From NCBI RefSeq assembly GCF_009901565.1, contig NZ_WXEW01000005.1, positions 496,001 through 560,000 of the forward strand: DNA of 64,000 nucleotides, given 5' to 3'. The notes under the pieces were generated by a model that saw nothing but the letters and a program-made list of their open reading frames with translations, did no database searches and was not told the origin of the DNA. How positions within the stretch are numbered: position 1 is the stretch's first letter; each line of letters opens with the position of its first letter. This document shows, one piece after another, positions 41,067-51,400 of this stretch. Origin of the DNA: Herbidospora solisilvae (GTDB lineage Bacteria; Actinomycetota; Actinomycetes; Streptosporangiales; Streptosporangiaceae). The position numbers were made by a program, and so were the translations under genes.

Positions 41067-42564
41067 ACCTGTCGCCGTCGACCACCAGCAGATCGTTCAG
41101 CGCCGCGATGACGAGCGCGGAGGTGTCCGGCCGTGAGAGGGCGTCAGGCAGGAGAGACGGCCTTCTGGCGAAATTCGCCGCTGCCAGATCCGCTCTCATG
41201 GTCGACCACTTCGGGAGAGATTCAAGGCTTTCGGCCAGCTTCATCAGCCGATCAGGCGATGCTCCTCTGTTGCGCATCCATTCGAAATTCACTGAGAGGA
41301 CGGACCTGGTCTGCCCGGTGTAGACGCTCCACACGGCCGCTTCGTCGAAACCGAGGCTGAACCATGCCGTGACCGACGGGTAGGCGCCTTCCCCGAAGTA
41401 GTAGCCGCGGAAAGACGGATGGCTTTCGGCGTGACGGTAGACGTCGAGCAAGGTGCCCGCCACGTCGGGAGGGCAATAATCCTCCAGCGCATTCAGAAAG
41501 CTGCTCTCATCCCACTTACTCGTCCCTCGAACTTTGGGGCCCTGGGTCGGCTGCGCCGGTACGGTGCCGAGTGAACCGACGTCGGCCGGGGCGGTGTCGT
41601 AGTCGACGGCGGGTAGCGGGTCGCCCAAAGCCAGCAAGATGGCGATGGCGACGGACTCGAGAGAGTCGATGGTCTCTTCGGCGTCGGAGGCCGTGATGTG
41701 TTTCCGCTTCCCGGGCCGTTCCGGATCATGGTCGGCCGTGTGTGCGATGTTGTTCCGGCGCCAGGCGATCTCCCTGAGGAGACCCCGCACCCCGTCGGCG
41801 TTGACGGGCGAACGGGGATCCTGGTCGGTGAGGACCTTCGCGACCGTGGGCCACAAGTTGACCGTGCTGACGTAGCCGAACCCTTCCTTGATCTTGTCTG
41901 GGTTCTGGAAGGTCATGAACGCGAACACCTGGTCGAGGTGGGCGCGGAAGGTCTCGGCCAGGGGCGCTTCATGGTGGTGAACCCGTTCGAACAACTCCAC
42001 GGGCATGGACAGGTTGCTGAACTTGGGCGGACGGGGTGTTCCAGGTCGAAGCGCGAGGGCCACGCCCCGGTCGACGATCTCTCGGGTGACCCAGTGGTCC
42101 AGCGCCGCGACCGCCTGTGTCCACGCCGCACGGTAGAGATCCGATACATCGAAGGCGCCCACTCCGAGTCGTTCCAGGTTGCGGCCACCGTGCACCAGTT
42201 CCCGGGCATATCCGAGGTTCTGCTGGAACTGCCGGAAGGGGCCGGGGGGAACGTCCGGATCCGAGTGAAGACGGCGGAGCCGAAACTGCCGGGTCAATTC
42301 GCCGAAAAGGTTATGGGCGTCCGGAATTTCGTCCAGTTTCTGGACGCCCACGTCGGTGATGGACCAGCCGTTTCTCGTCACCGTCCACCCCAGCGCCGCG
42401 GCTTCGCCGAAATGGAAACCCAGTTCCGTCCACGAGCGCGTCCGGCCGTCCACATCTCGCCGGGCCAGCGCCTCACGCACGTCATTCGGCCGCATCGGCT
42501 GACCGGCGTCGCGAAGGATCTCCAAGGCGATGCGAAACGGAGCGGAATACGCGGAGAAAGACAT
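41065..42564 (-). CDS. Putative HEPN-domain protein with N-terminal winged helix
   Basis: A 499-residue protein of unknown family. The ATG at 42564 follows GGAG by six bases. Residues 10-85 look like a winged helix of the Mrr-N type (ALEILRDAGQPMRPNDVREAL). Residues 145-320 are helical and contain Arg270-N-N-I-A-His275, the R-X4-H motif of HEPN ribonucleases (AWRRNNIAHTAD). The C-terminal part (about 370-480) has a separate domain with SLGFDEAAVWSVYTGQT. HEPN proteins are common in antiviral and toxin systems. No partner antitoxin or nuclease gene is adjacent, so a defence role is only a hypothesis. Confidence 0.6.
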   Translation of the reverse strand: MSFSAYSAPFRIALEILRDAGQPMRPNDVREALARRDVDGRTRSWTELGFHFGEAAALGWTVTRNGWSITDVGVQKLDEIPDAHNLFGELTRQFRLRRLHSDPDVPPGPFRQFQQNLGYARELVHGGRNLERLGVGAFDVSDLYRAAWTQAVAALDHWVTREIVDRGVALALRPGTPRPPKFSNLSMPVELFERVHHHEAPLAETFRAHLDQVFAFMTFQNPDKIKEGFGYVSTVNLWPTVAKVLTDQDPRSPVNADGVRGLLREIAWRRNNIAHTADHDPERPGKRKHITASDAEETIDSLESVAIAILLALGDPLPAVDYDTAPADVGSLGTVPAQPTQGPKVRGTSKWDESSFLNALEDYCPPDVAGTLLDVYRHAESHPSFRGYYFGEGAYPSVTAWFSLGFDEAAVWSVYTGQTRSVLSVNFEWMRNRGASPDRLMKLAESLESLPKWSTMRADLAAANFARRPSLLPDALSRPDTSALVIAALNDLLVVDGDR

Positions 42565-42679
42565 GAGAGCTCCGTACTGGTTCAACAAGCGGTTACCAGT
42601 AGAAGTCCTATAACGCGTTAATAGGTTCTGTCTCGGGTTTCCATACGAGCCCGCAGCCGTTGCGGCGGTGTGGCAGGCC

Positions 42680-43642
42680 CTATCTCATGGCGAGGATGAG
42701 TCGCCCCGAGACGCCGCCGGCCTCCATGCGCGCATGGGTGTCGGCGGCGCGGTCGAGCGGATAGGTCTCGACGGCGAGCTTGATCGAGCCGTCGGCGACG
42801 GCCGCCATCGCCTCGGCGGCGGCCGGGGCGGCCGAAGCCGGGGTTCGCTGCAGGAACATGCCGACGGCGAAGCCGACGATGCCCCTGTTGCCGAACCACA
42901 ACGTGTTGCTGTCGATCGTGTGGCCGGAGCGGTCGGCGCTGCCCACGGCCACCAGCCTTCCCATGTCGGCGAGCAGGCCCAGCGCTCGCCCGCGCAGTTC
43001 CCCGCCCACCGGGTCGATCACGACGTCGAACTCCGGAGCGTCCAGGGAGTCGAACAGGACCGCCCGGTCGAAGCCCAGCCGTTCCGCCTCGGCGATCCGG
43101 GCCGCCGACCGGACCGTGCCGACCACCTCGCGAGCGCCGAGGCGTTTGGCGATGGCGGGGAAGACGGAGGCGAGGGCGCCGGTCGCGCCGGTGACCAGCA
43201 CCTTCGCGTCAGGAGGCAGCGTGATCGCCCTGGTCAGGGCCAGTACGGCGGTGGTCGCGTTGGGCAGGGCGGCGACGGCCTGCGCCGGGTCCAGGCCGTC
43301 CGGGAGGCGGAAGGTGGCCGCGGCCGGGGCGATCATCACCTCGGCGTAGCCGCCGCCCGTGGCGATCGAGAGGGTCGCGACGCGGTCGCCGGGGCGCAGC
43401 GTGGTCACGCCCGCGCCGACGGCGCGGACCGTGCCCGCGGCCTCGATCCCGGGGGTGTACGGCGGCTGCATCGGCAGGCCGTGACCGGCGAAGTCGCCGC
43501 GCCGGATCAGCACGTCGATCAGGCCGACGGCGGCGTGGGTCACGTCGATGGCGACCTCGCCCTCGCCCGGCACGGGGACCGGCAGTTCGGCCGGTTCGAG
43601 GACGTCGGGGGCGCCGTAGCGGGTCACGCGGACAGCCTTCAT
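42680..43642 (-). CDS. Zinc-independent MDR quinone reductase/alcohol dehydrogenase-like enzyme
   Basis: A 320-residue medium-chain dehydrogenase/reductase. The N-terminal substrate domain has PYTPGIEAAGTVRAVGAG, and the nucleotide fold has VLVTGATGALASVFPAIAKR. The Cys/His ligands of catalytic zinc are absent, which places it with NADPH:quinone oxidoreductases and related crotonyl reductases. It follows the XRE-family regulator gene on the same strand, 34 bases apart, so the regulator probably controls it. Confidence 0.88.
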   Translation of the reverse strand: MKAVRVTRYGAPDVLEPAELPVPVPGEGEVAIDVTHAAVGLIDVLIRRGDFAGHGLPMQPPYTPGIEAAGTVRAVGAGVTTLRPGDRVATLSIATGGGYAEVMIAPAAATFRLPDGLDPAQAVAALPNATTAVLALTRAITLPPDAKVLVTGATGALASVFPAIAKRLGAREVVGTVRSAARIAEAERLGFDRAVLFDSLDAPEFDVVIDPVGGELRGRALGLLADMGRLVAVGSADRSGHTIDSNTLWFGNRGIVGFAVGMFLQRTPASAAPAAAEAMAAVADGSIKLAVETYPLDRAADTHARMEAGGVSGRLILAMR

Positions 43643-43676
43643 GGCGATCTCTCCAGGTGGCGTGGCGGATGAGGAG

Positions 43677-44495
43677 TCAGACGGAGGCGTGCCAGGCGCC
43701 GAGCAGGCGCAGCGCGCCCGCCGACGGTGAGCCGGGGTCGGCGTGGAACATGACGAGGGTCTGCTCCGGGTCGCCGGCGGCGGTGAACGTCTCGTAGTTC
43801 AGGGTCAGCTCGCCCACGACGGGATGGCGGAAACGTTTCCTGCCGTCGGCGTGGCGGACGACCGCGTGCTCGTTCCACACCTGGCGGAACAGGGCGCTGG
43901 CGTGGGTGAGCTCGTCGACGAGCGGGGTGAGCTCCGGGTCGTCGGGGTGGGCTCCGGCGTACAGGCGCAGGACGGCCACCACGCTGCGGGCGACCTCGGG
44001 CCACTCAGGGTAGAGGTCCTTCGCCGCCGGGTCGAGCAGGATGAAGCGGGCCAGGTTGCGGCCGGTGAATCCGGCGTACAGGGCCGTGAAGAGGGTGTTG
44101 GACGCCAGGACGTCGGTCCGGCGGCCCTGGATCATCGCGGGCACGTGGTCGAGCGTGGCCAGCAGGTTGCGCAGGCCGGGGCTGACGCGCTGGCGCGGCA
44201 GCGGCTCCCGGCGCATGATCACGCCGGTCTCGGCGGCGACGAGGTCCCAGAGGTGGGCGCGTTCGGTCTCGTCGAGCCGGAGCGCCCTGGCCAGCGCCTC
44301 CCACACCGAGCGGGAGACGCCGCGGGCGAGCCCGCGCTCCAGCTTGACGTAGTAGTCGACGCTGACGCCCGCGAGGCTCGCGACCTCCTCGCGGCGCAGG
44401 CCGGGCACACGGCGGGGGCGGACGTCGGCCGGAAGGCCCGCCGCTTCCGGGGTGATCCGGTCGCGGCGGGCTCGAAGGAACTCACCGACTGCCAT
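43677..44495 (-). CDS. XRE-family regulator with MmyB-like ligand-binding domain
   Basis: A 272-residue regulator. The N-terminal helix-turn-helix reads RRVPGLRREEVASLAGVSVD, then YYVKLERGLARGVSRSV; the remaining 190 residues are the MmyB-like domain (PAMIQGRRTDVLASNTLFTA, a typical stretch). Such proteins usually regulate a neighbouring oxidoreductase. Here the quinone-reductase-like gene is directly downstream. A second regulator of the same family lies at 46010. Confidence 0.9.
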   Translation of the reverse strand: MAVGEFLRARRDRITPEAAGLPADVRPRRVPGLRREEVASLAGVSVDYYVKLERGLARGVSRSVWEALARALRLDETERAHLWDLVAAETGVIMRREPLPRQRVSPGLRNLLATLDHVPAMIQGRRTDVLASNTLFTALYAGFTGRNLARFILLDPAAKDLYPEWPEVARSVVAVLRLYAGAHPDDPELTPLVDELTHASALFRQVWNEHAVVRHADGRKRFRHPVVGELTLNYETFTAAGDPEQTLVMFHADPGSPSAGALRLLGAWHASV

Positions 44496-44557
44496 GTGTT
44501 CAGGCTAGGCACGCCGGTCCGGGAAGGGACCGGTGAGAGGGGTACCGCTGGACCCCC

Positions 44558-45913
44558 TCAGAGCTGGATCGACTTGACCTCCAGGAACTCCTCCAGCCCG
44601 AAGCGGCCGAACTCGCGGCCGTTGCCCGACTGGCGGTAGCCGCCGAAGGGGGCGAGCGCGTTCCAGTGACCGCCGTTGACGTCGACCTGGCCGGCCCGGA
44701 TGCGCCGCGCGAGCGCGCGGGCCTCCTCGTCGGGGCCGAAGACGCCGCTGGTCAGGCCATAGGTGGTGCCGTTGGCGATGGCCACGGCCTCCTCGGCGTC
44801 CCGGTAGGGGATGATCGTCAGCACCGGGCCGAAGATCTCCTCCTGGGCGACGGCCGAGGCGGGGTCGACGTCGGCGAAGATCGTGGGGCGGACGTAGGCG
44901 CCCTTCTCCAGCGGCCGTCCGGTGCCGCCGAAGACCAGGCGGGCGCCGTCGGCGATGCCGCGCTCGATGTAGCCGTGCACCTTGTCGCGGTGCTGCTCCG
45001 ACGCCATCGGGCCGATCATCGTGGTCTCCAGGAGAGGATCCCCGACGGTGTAGGTCTCCGCGACCGCCACCACACGCTCGACGATCTCCTCCTGAAGGTG
45101 GACGGGCACCAGCAGCCGGGGCCACGAGCCGCAGACCTGGCCGCCGTTGGTGAAGGACATGGCCACGCCGTGGGGGACGGCCACGTCGAGGTCGGCGCCG
45201 TCGAGGATCACGTTGGCGCCCTTGCCGCCCAGTTCCAGGGCGACCCGCTTGACCGTCTCGGCGGCCACCGAGCCGATGCGGCGGCCGGCCCTGGTCGAGC
45301 CGGTGAAGGAGATCATGTCGATGCCGGGGTGGGCGGAGATCGCCTCGCCGACGACGTCGCCGGTGCCGTACACGACGTTGAAGACGCCGGCCGGGAGGCC
45401 GGCCTCGGCGGCGATCTCGGCCAGGACCCGCGCGGTGAGCGGCGCGATCTCCGACGGCTTCCAGACGACCGTGTCGCCCGCGACCAGCGCCGGGGCGAGT
45501 TTGGAGACGATCTGCTGGAGCGGGAAGTTCCACGGCGTGATCGCGCCGACGACGCCGATCGGCTCGCGCACGACCAGCGAGGTGCCGATCTCCTCGGTCC
45601 AGGCGAAGCTCTCCGCCAGGGCGGCGAACGACTGGGCGACGGCCACCGGGAACTGGATCTGCGCCGTGCGGGCCAGGCTGACCGGAGCGCCCATCTCGGC
45701 GGTGATGAGGGCGGCGAGTTCGTCGGTACGGGCGGCGATGCCCGCCCCGATGCGGCCCACGACCGCCGCCCGGTCGAGGGGGTCGGTCGCGGCCCAGGCG
45801 GGGAGGGCGGCACGGGCGGCGGCCACCGCCCGGTCGACGTCGGCGGCGGTACCCGCGGGCACCTCGGCGACCATGTCGCCGGTGGCGGGGTTGAACACGG
45901 GGATGGTTGTCAT
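44558..45913 (-). CDS. NAD(P)-dependent aldehyde dehydrogenase
   Basis: A 451-residue aldehyde dehydrogenase. The cofactor site is FTGSTRAGRRIG, the general base Glu lies in ALELGGKGAN, and the catalytic Cys is in NGGQVCGSWPRLL. The family proton-relay segment PWNFPLQQIVSKLAPAL is also present. It is somewhat shorter than the usual 480-500 residues at both ends. It is divergent from the second XRE/MmyB regulator gene, with 96 bases between, so that regulator likely controls it. Confidence 0.93.
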   Translation of the reverse strand: MTTIPVFNPATGDMVAEVPAGTAADVDRAVAAARAALPAWAATDPLDRAAVVGRIGAGIAARTDELAALITAEMGAPVSLARTAQIQFPVAVAQSFAALAESFAWTEEIGTSLVVREPIGVVGAITPWNFPLQQIVSKLAPALVAGDTVVWKPSEIAPLTARVLAEIAAEAGLPAGVFNVVYGTGDVVGEAISAHPGIDMISFTGSTRAGRRIGSVAAETVKRVALELGGKGANVILDGADLDVAVPHGVAMSFTNGGQVCGSWPRLLVPVHLQEEIVERVVAVAETYTVGDPLLETTMIGPMASEQHRDKVHGYIERGIADGARLVFGGTGRPLEKGAYVRPTIFADVDPASAVAQEEIFGPVLTIIPYRDAEEAVAIANGTTYGLTSGVFGPDEEARALARRIRAGQVDVNGGHWNALAPFGGYRQSGNGREFGRFGLEEFLEVKSIQL

Positions 45914-46009
45914 GCCATCGAACCTGCCGGGTGCGGGAGGCCGCATCCAGGGACGAAGTGTCCGTGGCTGCGCGGAATCACCCCAGGTCCGGAGGTTGTT
46001 GAGCAGAAC

Positions 46010-46834
46010 ATGCAACGGGCCCGACTCGCCGACTTCCTGCGCACCCGGCGCGAGGCGCTCCAGCCCGAGGACGTGGGCCTGCCGCGCGGCTCGCGGCGCC
46101 GGACGGGCGGGCTGCGCCGCGAGGAGGTCGCCGCCCTGTCGGCCATGTCGACCGACTACTACAGCCGGATCGAGCAGCAGCGCGGCCCGCAGCCGTCGGA
46201 GCAGATGCTGGCCGCCATCGCCCGCGCCCTGCGCCTCACCGACCAGGAACGCGACCACCTGCTCCGCCTGGGCGGATACGCCGTCCGGCCGCGCGTGAAG
46301 GCCGTGCGGAGCGTCAACCCCGGCATGCAGCGCATCTTCGAAAACCTCCCGGCCGACGCCGCCGCGCTCGTCGTGAGCGACCTGGGCGAGACCCTCCGCC
46401 AGACCCCGCTGGCCCGCGAACTCCTCGGCGACGGCCTCGCGTACGAGGGCCTGTCGGCCAGCCTCCACTACCGGTGGTTCGACGATCCGGCCGTACGAAG
46501 GATTCATCCGGCCGACGACCACGCCACCGTGGGCCGGGAACTGGTCGCCGATCTTCTCCGGATCCACACGCGGGACGGCGAGAACTCCCGCGCGGGCGAT
46601 ATCGTACGGACCCTGCTGGCCCGCAGCCCCGAGTTCGCCGCGCTCTGGCGTGAGCATCCGGTGCCCGGTCCGGCCTGCGCCAGGAAGCGGTTCACGCACC
46701 CTGAGACGGGTGCGCTCGACCTCGACTGCCAGACGCTGGTCGATCCCGACCAGAGCCAGTCGCTGCTCGTCTACACCGCCCCAGCCGGCTCAGTGGCCGC
46801 CCAGAAGCTCAGGCGGATTGGTTTGCACGGGTAG
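46010..46834 (+). CDS. XRE-family regulator with MmyB-like domain (second copy)
   Basis: A 274-residue protein of the same family as that at 43677, with the HTH TGGLRREEVAALSAMSTDYY followed by SRIEQQRGPQPSEQML, and an MmyB domain. It is divergent from the aldehyde dehydrogenase gene and is the natural candidate for its regulation. The ATG at 46010 has GGAGG 15 bases upstream, further than usual, so the start is not certain. Confidence 0.88.
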   Translation: MQRARLADFLRTRREALQPEDVGLPRGSRRRTGGLRREEVAALSAMSTDYYSRIEQQRGPQPSEQMLAAIARALRLTDQERDHLLRLGGYAVRPRVKAVRSVNPGMQRIFENLPADAAALVVSDLGETLRQTPLARELLGDGLAYEGLSASLHYRWFDDPAVRRIHPADDHATVGRELVADLLRIHTRDGENSRAGDIVRTLLARSPEFAALWREHPVPGPACARKRFTHPETGALDLDCQTLVDPDQSQSLLVYTAPAGSVAAQKLRRIGLHG

Positions 46835-46877
46835 CCAAACTAAAGGGTTGCGCTCCCGACGGTGCTGAACGCCTCAT

Positions 46878-46987
46878 TTTGTAACGGTCCAGTTACGCGG
46901 TGCACAACGCTGTGACCTGCGCATTTTCGTCGATGTCAACTCGTTACCCGTTCACACGGTGCGCTCCAGACACGTGCGTGTTACAAA
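46878..46987. promoter_or_regulatory. Inverted TTTGTAAC / GTTACAAA pair before the ROK gene
   Basis: TTTGTAAC (46878-46885) and GTTACAAA (46980-46987) form a perfect 8-bp inverted pair about 95 bases apart, and GTAAC/GTTAC also forms a closer repeat (46881-46895). The region is AT-rich compared with its surroundings. ROK repressors bind sites like these and often autoregulate with DNA looping. Confidence 0.4.
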
Positions 46988-47030
46988 CCTCATTAATTGA
47001 TTGCCGAGACAAATGAAAGGCGGTGACCGC

Positions 47031-48296
47031 GTGACGCATCCACACCGCAGCGCCCGCGCGGCCGGCACCGCCCTGCCGAGCAGCGCACCGATGCTCCGGC
47101 AGACCAACCTTTCTCTCGTCTTACGCCACCTGCGTGATCACCCGGCGCAATCCCGGGCCGACGTCGCGGACGCCACCGGCCTGCACCGGGCCACGGTCTC
47201 CAACCTGGTGGCCGAGCTCCTCGACCGGCGACTCGTCCGGGAGACCGGCACCGAGCACGCCGGCGCGATCGGCCGCCCGCGGCGGCCCGTCACACTGGAC
47301 GGCGCCCACGTCGGCGCGCTGGGTTTGGAGATCAATGTCGACTACATCTCCGCGCACGGGTCCGACCTCAGCGGCCGGGTCCTCGTCGAACGGCGGATCG
47401 CCTTCGACGCGATGGCCGGCGGCCCCGATCTCTCCCTGCGCCAGCTCGGCCGAGTGGCTCTGGAGGCCGTCGAGGCGATGAAGACGGCCGGGGCCACGCC
47501 CGCCGGGCTGAGCGTGGCGGTCCCCGGTCTGGTCGACGTGGCGAATGGCGTCGTCACCCTCGCCCCGAACCTGGGCTGGCACGATCTACCCCTGGCCGCG
47601 CGGCTCTCCGCGGCCCTCGGACCGTGGCGTGTCCCCGTCACGGTCGACAACGACGCGAACCTCGCGGCGCTGGCCGAACACACCTCCGGTGTCGCCGCGG
47701 GCACGTCCCACCTCGTTTACCTGACGGGCGAGGTCGGCGTGGGCGGCGGCATCGTGCTCGACGGGAAGCTGCTCCGCGGCGCGGACGGCTTCTCCGGCGA
47801 GATCGGCCACCTGCCGGTCGATCCGGGCGGTTCCCGCTGTGGTTGCGGGAGGCACGGCTGCCTGGAGACCAAGGTGGGGCTCGCTGCCCTCATGAAGGCA
47901 GCACACCCGGAGACCTCGCTCCCGGCCTCCGACCCGGAGGAGCGGGCGATCGAGATCGCCAGAGGACTGACCGCGGGTGACAGCCGGATGGCTGAGGCGG
48001 TCGCCCAGGTGGGCAAGTGGCTCGGGCTCGGCGGCTCGATCCTCGCCAACCTGTTCAACCCGCGTGTCATCGTCGTCGGCGGTTACTTCGCCACGCTCGC
48101 CGAATGGCTGCTTCCCCCCGCACAGGCCGAACTGGAACGGCTGGTCGTGGCGCGATCAGCCAGCCAGTGCCGGTTCGTCGCCTCCGACCTCGGTTTCGGC
48201 GCCGCCGCACGCGGCGCCGCGAGCGTGGTCGTCAATCGGCTCATCGACCATCCGACCATGATCCCTGAACCGATCCCCCGGCTGGCGCCTCACTGA
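47031..48296 (+). CDS. ROK-family transcriptional regulator/sugar kinase-like
   Basis: A 421-residue ROK protein. The GTG start follows AAAGGCGGTGA. An N-terminal winged helix is visible (LRQTNLSLVLRHLRDHPAQS, then RADVADATGLHRATVSNLVA), followed by the ROK domain with the zinc motif GCGRHGCLE and the GEIGHLPV signature. ROK regulators respond to sugars such as N-acetylglucosamine, xylose or glucose-derived ligands. The next gene encodes a huge sugar-dehydrogenase-like exoprotein, so regulation of it is plausible. A hairpin separates the two. Confidence 0.9.
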   Translation: MTHPHRSARAAGTALPSSAPMLRQTNLSLVLRHLRDHPAQSRADVADATGLHRATVSNLVAELLDRRLVRETGTEHAGAIGRPRRPVTLDGAHVGALGLEINVDYISAHGSDLSGRVLVERRIAFDAMAGGPDLSLRQLGRVALEAVEAMKTAGATPAGLSVAVPGLVDVANGVVTLAPNLGWHDLPLAARLSAALGPWRVPVTVDNDANLAALAEHTSGVAAGTSHLVYLTGEVGVGGGIVLDGKLLRGADGFSGEIGHLPVDPGGSRCGCGRHGCLETKVGLAALMKAAHPETSLPASDPEERAIEIARGLTAGDSRMAEAVAQVGKWLGLGGSILANLFNPRVIVVGGYFATLAEWLLPPAQAELERLVVARSASQCRFVASDLGFGAAARGAASVVVNRLIDHPTMIPEPIPRLAPH

Positions 48297-48316
48297 CGGC
48301 GCCGGCCCCCACAAGC

Positions 48317-48336
48317 CTGGAGGTGGCACCCTCCAG
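48317..48336 (+). terminator. Hairpin after the ROK gene
   Basis: Stem CTGGAGG / CCTCCAG with a six-base loop, 20 bases after the ROK stop. No T-tract is present. Confidence 0.5.
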
Positions 48337-48432
48337 CCCGTGCAGTACCGCAACACCCCCCATGTAACACAAGTGGCACCAGCGAGGCGGCGCTCGCTTG
48401 CCTGACATCCCCAGTCAGGAAAGGGATTCCCC

Positions 48433-51400
48433 ATGTCACCACGTTCTCGAACGTGGGCCAGGCTCTCCGAGATCCTGCCTTTCAAGAGAAAAATCTCCCT
48501 GCGCCGGACCGTGGCGGTCGCGTCGGCAGCCCTCATGCTGCCCATGCCCGTCCTGGCCTTCTCCGCTGCTCCGGCCAGCGCAGCCGCTGAACCCGAGTTC
48601 AAGGTCCTCGTCTTCTCCAAGACGACCGGTTTCCGGCACGACGCGATCCCGGACGCGATCGCGGCGATCCAGAAGCTCGGCACCGAGAACAACTTCGCGG
48701 TCGACGTGACGGAGGACAGCGCCCAGTTCACTGACGCCAACCTGGCGCAGTACAAGGCCGTCATCTTCAACTCGACCACCGGCGACCCGGTGAGCACGGC
48801 GGACCAGAAGGCCGCTTTCGAGCGTTACATCAAGGCCGGCGGCGGCTTCGTGGGCATCCACGCCGCCTCCGACGGCGGTTACAGCTGGGACTGGTACCGG
48901 CAGCTGGTCGGCGCGTACTTCAAGTCGCACCCCGCCATCCAGCAGGCCACGGTCGTCAACGAGGACAAGGCGCACCCGTCGACCTCGCACCTGCCGACCT
49001 CGTGGACCCGGACCGACGAGTGGTACGACTTCCAGGCGAACCCGCGTAACGCGGTGCACGTCCTGCAGTCGCTGAACCAGAAGTCGTACACCGGCTCCAC
49101 CCAGGGCATCGACCACCCGATCTCCTGGTGTCAGGACTTCGACGGCGGCCGTTCCTGGTACACCGGCCTTGGTCACACCAAGGAAAGCTACGTCGAGGCC
49201 AACTTCACCAAGATGCTGCTCGGTGGTATCCGTACCGCCGCCGGCGTGGAGAAGGCCGACTGCTCCGCCTCCCTGACCGGGAGCTACGAGAAGGTCGCCC
49301 TCGACACCAACACGTCGAACCCGATGATGACCGACATCGCCAAGGACGGGCGGGTCTTCTACATCGACCGTCTCGGTGACGTCAAGATCATCAAGCCCTC
49401 CGGTGGCACTGTCACCGCCGGCAAGATGAACGTCTTCACCGCGAACGAGTCGGGCCTCCTCGGCCTGGCGCTCGACCGGAACTTCGACACCACCAACTGG
49501 GTGTACCTGTTCTACTCCCCGGCCACCGGCGGCAACGTCGACCGGCTGAGCCGCTTCACCGTCGTGGGCGACGCGATCGACTTCTCCTCGGAGAAGGTCA
49601 TCCTCAACGTCCCCGTCCAGCGGGCCGAGTGCTGCCACCACGGCGGCGGCATGCTCATGGACCACAAGACGGGTGACCTGTGGCTGGGCACCGGTGACAA
49701 CACCAACCCGTTCGCCTCCAACGGCTACACGCCGATCGACGAGGGCAGCGGCCGTTCCGCCTGGGACGCCCAGCGTTCCTCGGGCAACACGAACGACCTG
49801 AGCGGCAAGGTGCTGCGCATCACCCCGCAGCCCGACGGCACCTACACCATCCCCGCGGGCAACCTGTTCCCGCCGGGCACCGAGAAGACCAAGCCCGAGA
49901 TCTACGGCATGGGCTTCCGTAACCCGTTCCGCATCGGCATCGACCCGAAGACCGGCAACGTCATGGTCGCCGACTACGGACCCGACGCCGGCTCCGCGAG
50001 TGCCACCCGCGGACCGCGCGGCACGGTCGAGTGGAACGCGCTCTCCGCGCCCGGCAACTACGGCTGGCCGTACTGCGTGGGCAACAACACGCCCTACATC
50101 GACTACAACTTCCAGACCTCGACGTCGGGCTCGGCGTTCAACTGCGCCGCGCCGGTCAACGAGTCGCCGAACAACACCGGTCTGACCAACCTCCCGGCCG
50201 CCAAGGCCGCGAGCATCTGGTACACCAGCGCGGTCGACCAGAACAACTTCCCCGAGCTCAACGGCGGCGCGCCGATGGCCGGTCCGGTCTACCGCTACGA
50301 CGAGGCGCTCGCCTCGCCGGTGAAGTGGCCGGCTTACTGGGATGGCAAGGCCATCTTCGGTGAGTGGAACAACAACACGCTGTTCTCGTTCCAGATGAAC
50401 GACGCCGGCACCCAGCAGATCAAGATCAACCGGATCCTGCGCGACATGGGCTTCATCCGGCCCATGGACATCAAGTTCGGTTACGACGGCGCGCTGTACC
50501 TGGTCGAGTGGGGTTCGGGCTTCGGCGGCGACAACGCCGACTCCGGCATCTACCGCATCGAGTACGTCAAGGGCGTCCGCCCGCCGATCGCGAAGATCAC
50601 CGCTGACAAGACCGACGGCCCGGCTCCGCTGACCGTCAACTTCTCCAGCGAGGGTTCGCGCGACCCCGACGGCAACCCCATCACCATCGAGTGGGACTTC
50701 AACGACGACGGCACGGTCGACTCGACCGCCGCCAACCCCTCGTACACCTACACCACGGCCGGCAACTACAGCGCCGTCCTGACGGTGAAGAACGCCGAGG
50801 GCGTCGCCGCGCACGCCAACGTCCCGATCGTGGTCGGCAACACCCGCCCGGTCGTGAACATCACCGTGCCCCCGCAGGGTGGTTTCTTCGAGTTCGGCGA
50901 CCAGGTGAAGTACACGATCACGGTCTCCGACGCCGAGGACGGCACGATCGACTGCACCAAGGTGCAGCTGCAGGCCTACCTGGGCCACGACAGCCACGGT
51001 CACCCGCTCGACCAGAAGGCCGGTTGTGAGGGCACCATCCAGACGCTGTCGGACAGCGGCCACGGCATCGACGACAACCTGTACTACATCCTCGAGGCGA
51101 CCTACGCCGACAAGGGTGGCCAGGGTGGCGCCGGTTCGCTGACCGGCCGTTCGGAGATCATCCTCCAGCCGAAGCGCAAGCAGGCCGAGCACTTCACCGA
51201 GACCGGCCGGGTTGAGGGCGGCACCGGCACGGACACCCCCGGTGTCCAGTCGGAGACCACCACCGACCCGCTGGGCGGCAACCAGAACATCGGCTTCACC
51301 AACGACGGTGACTTCTGGGCCTACAACCCGGTGAACCTGTCGGGCATCGACTCGGTCAGCCTCCGCGTCTCGTCCGCCGGCCCCGGCGGCACGGTGCAGA

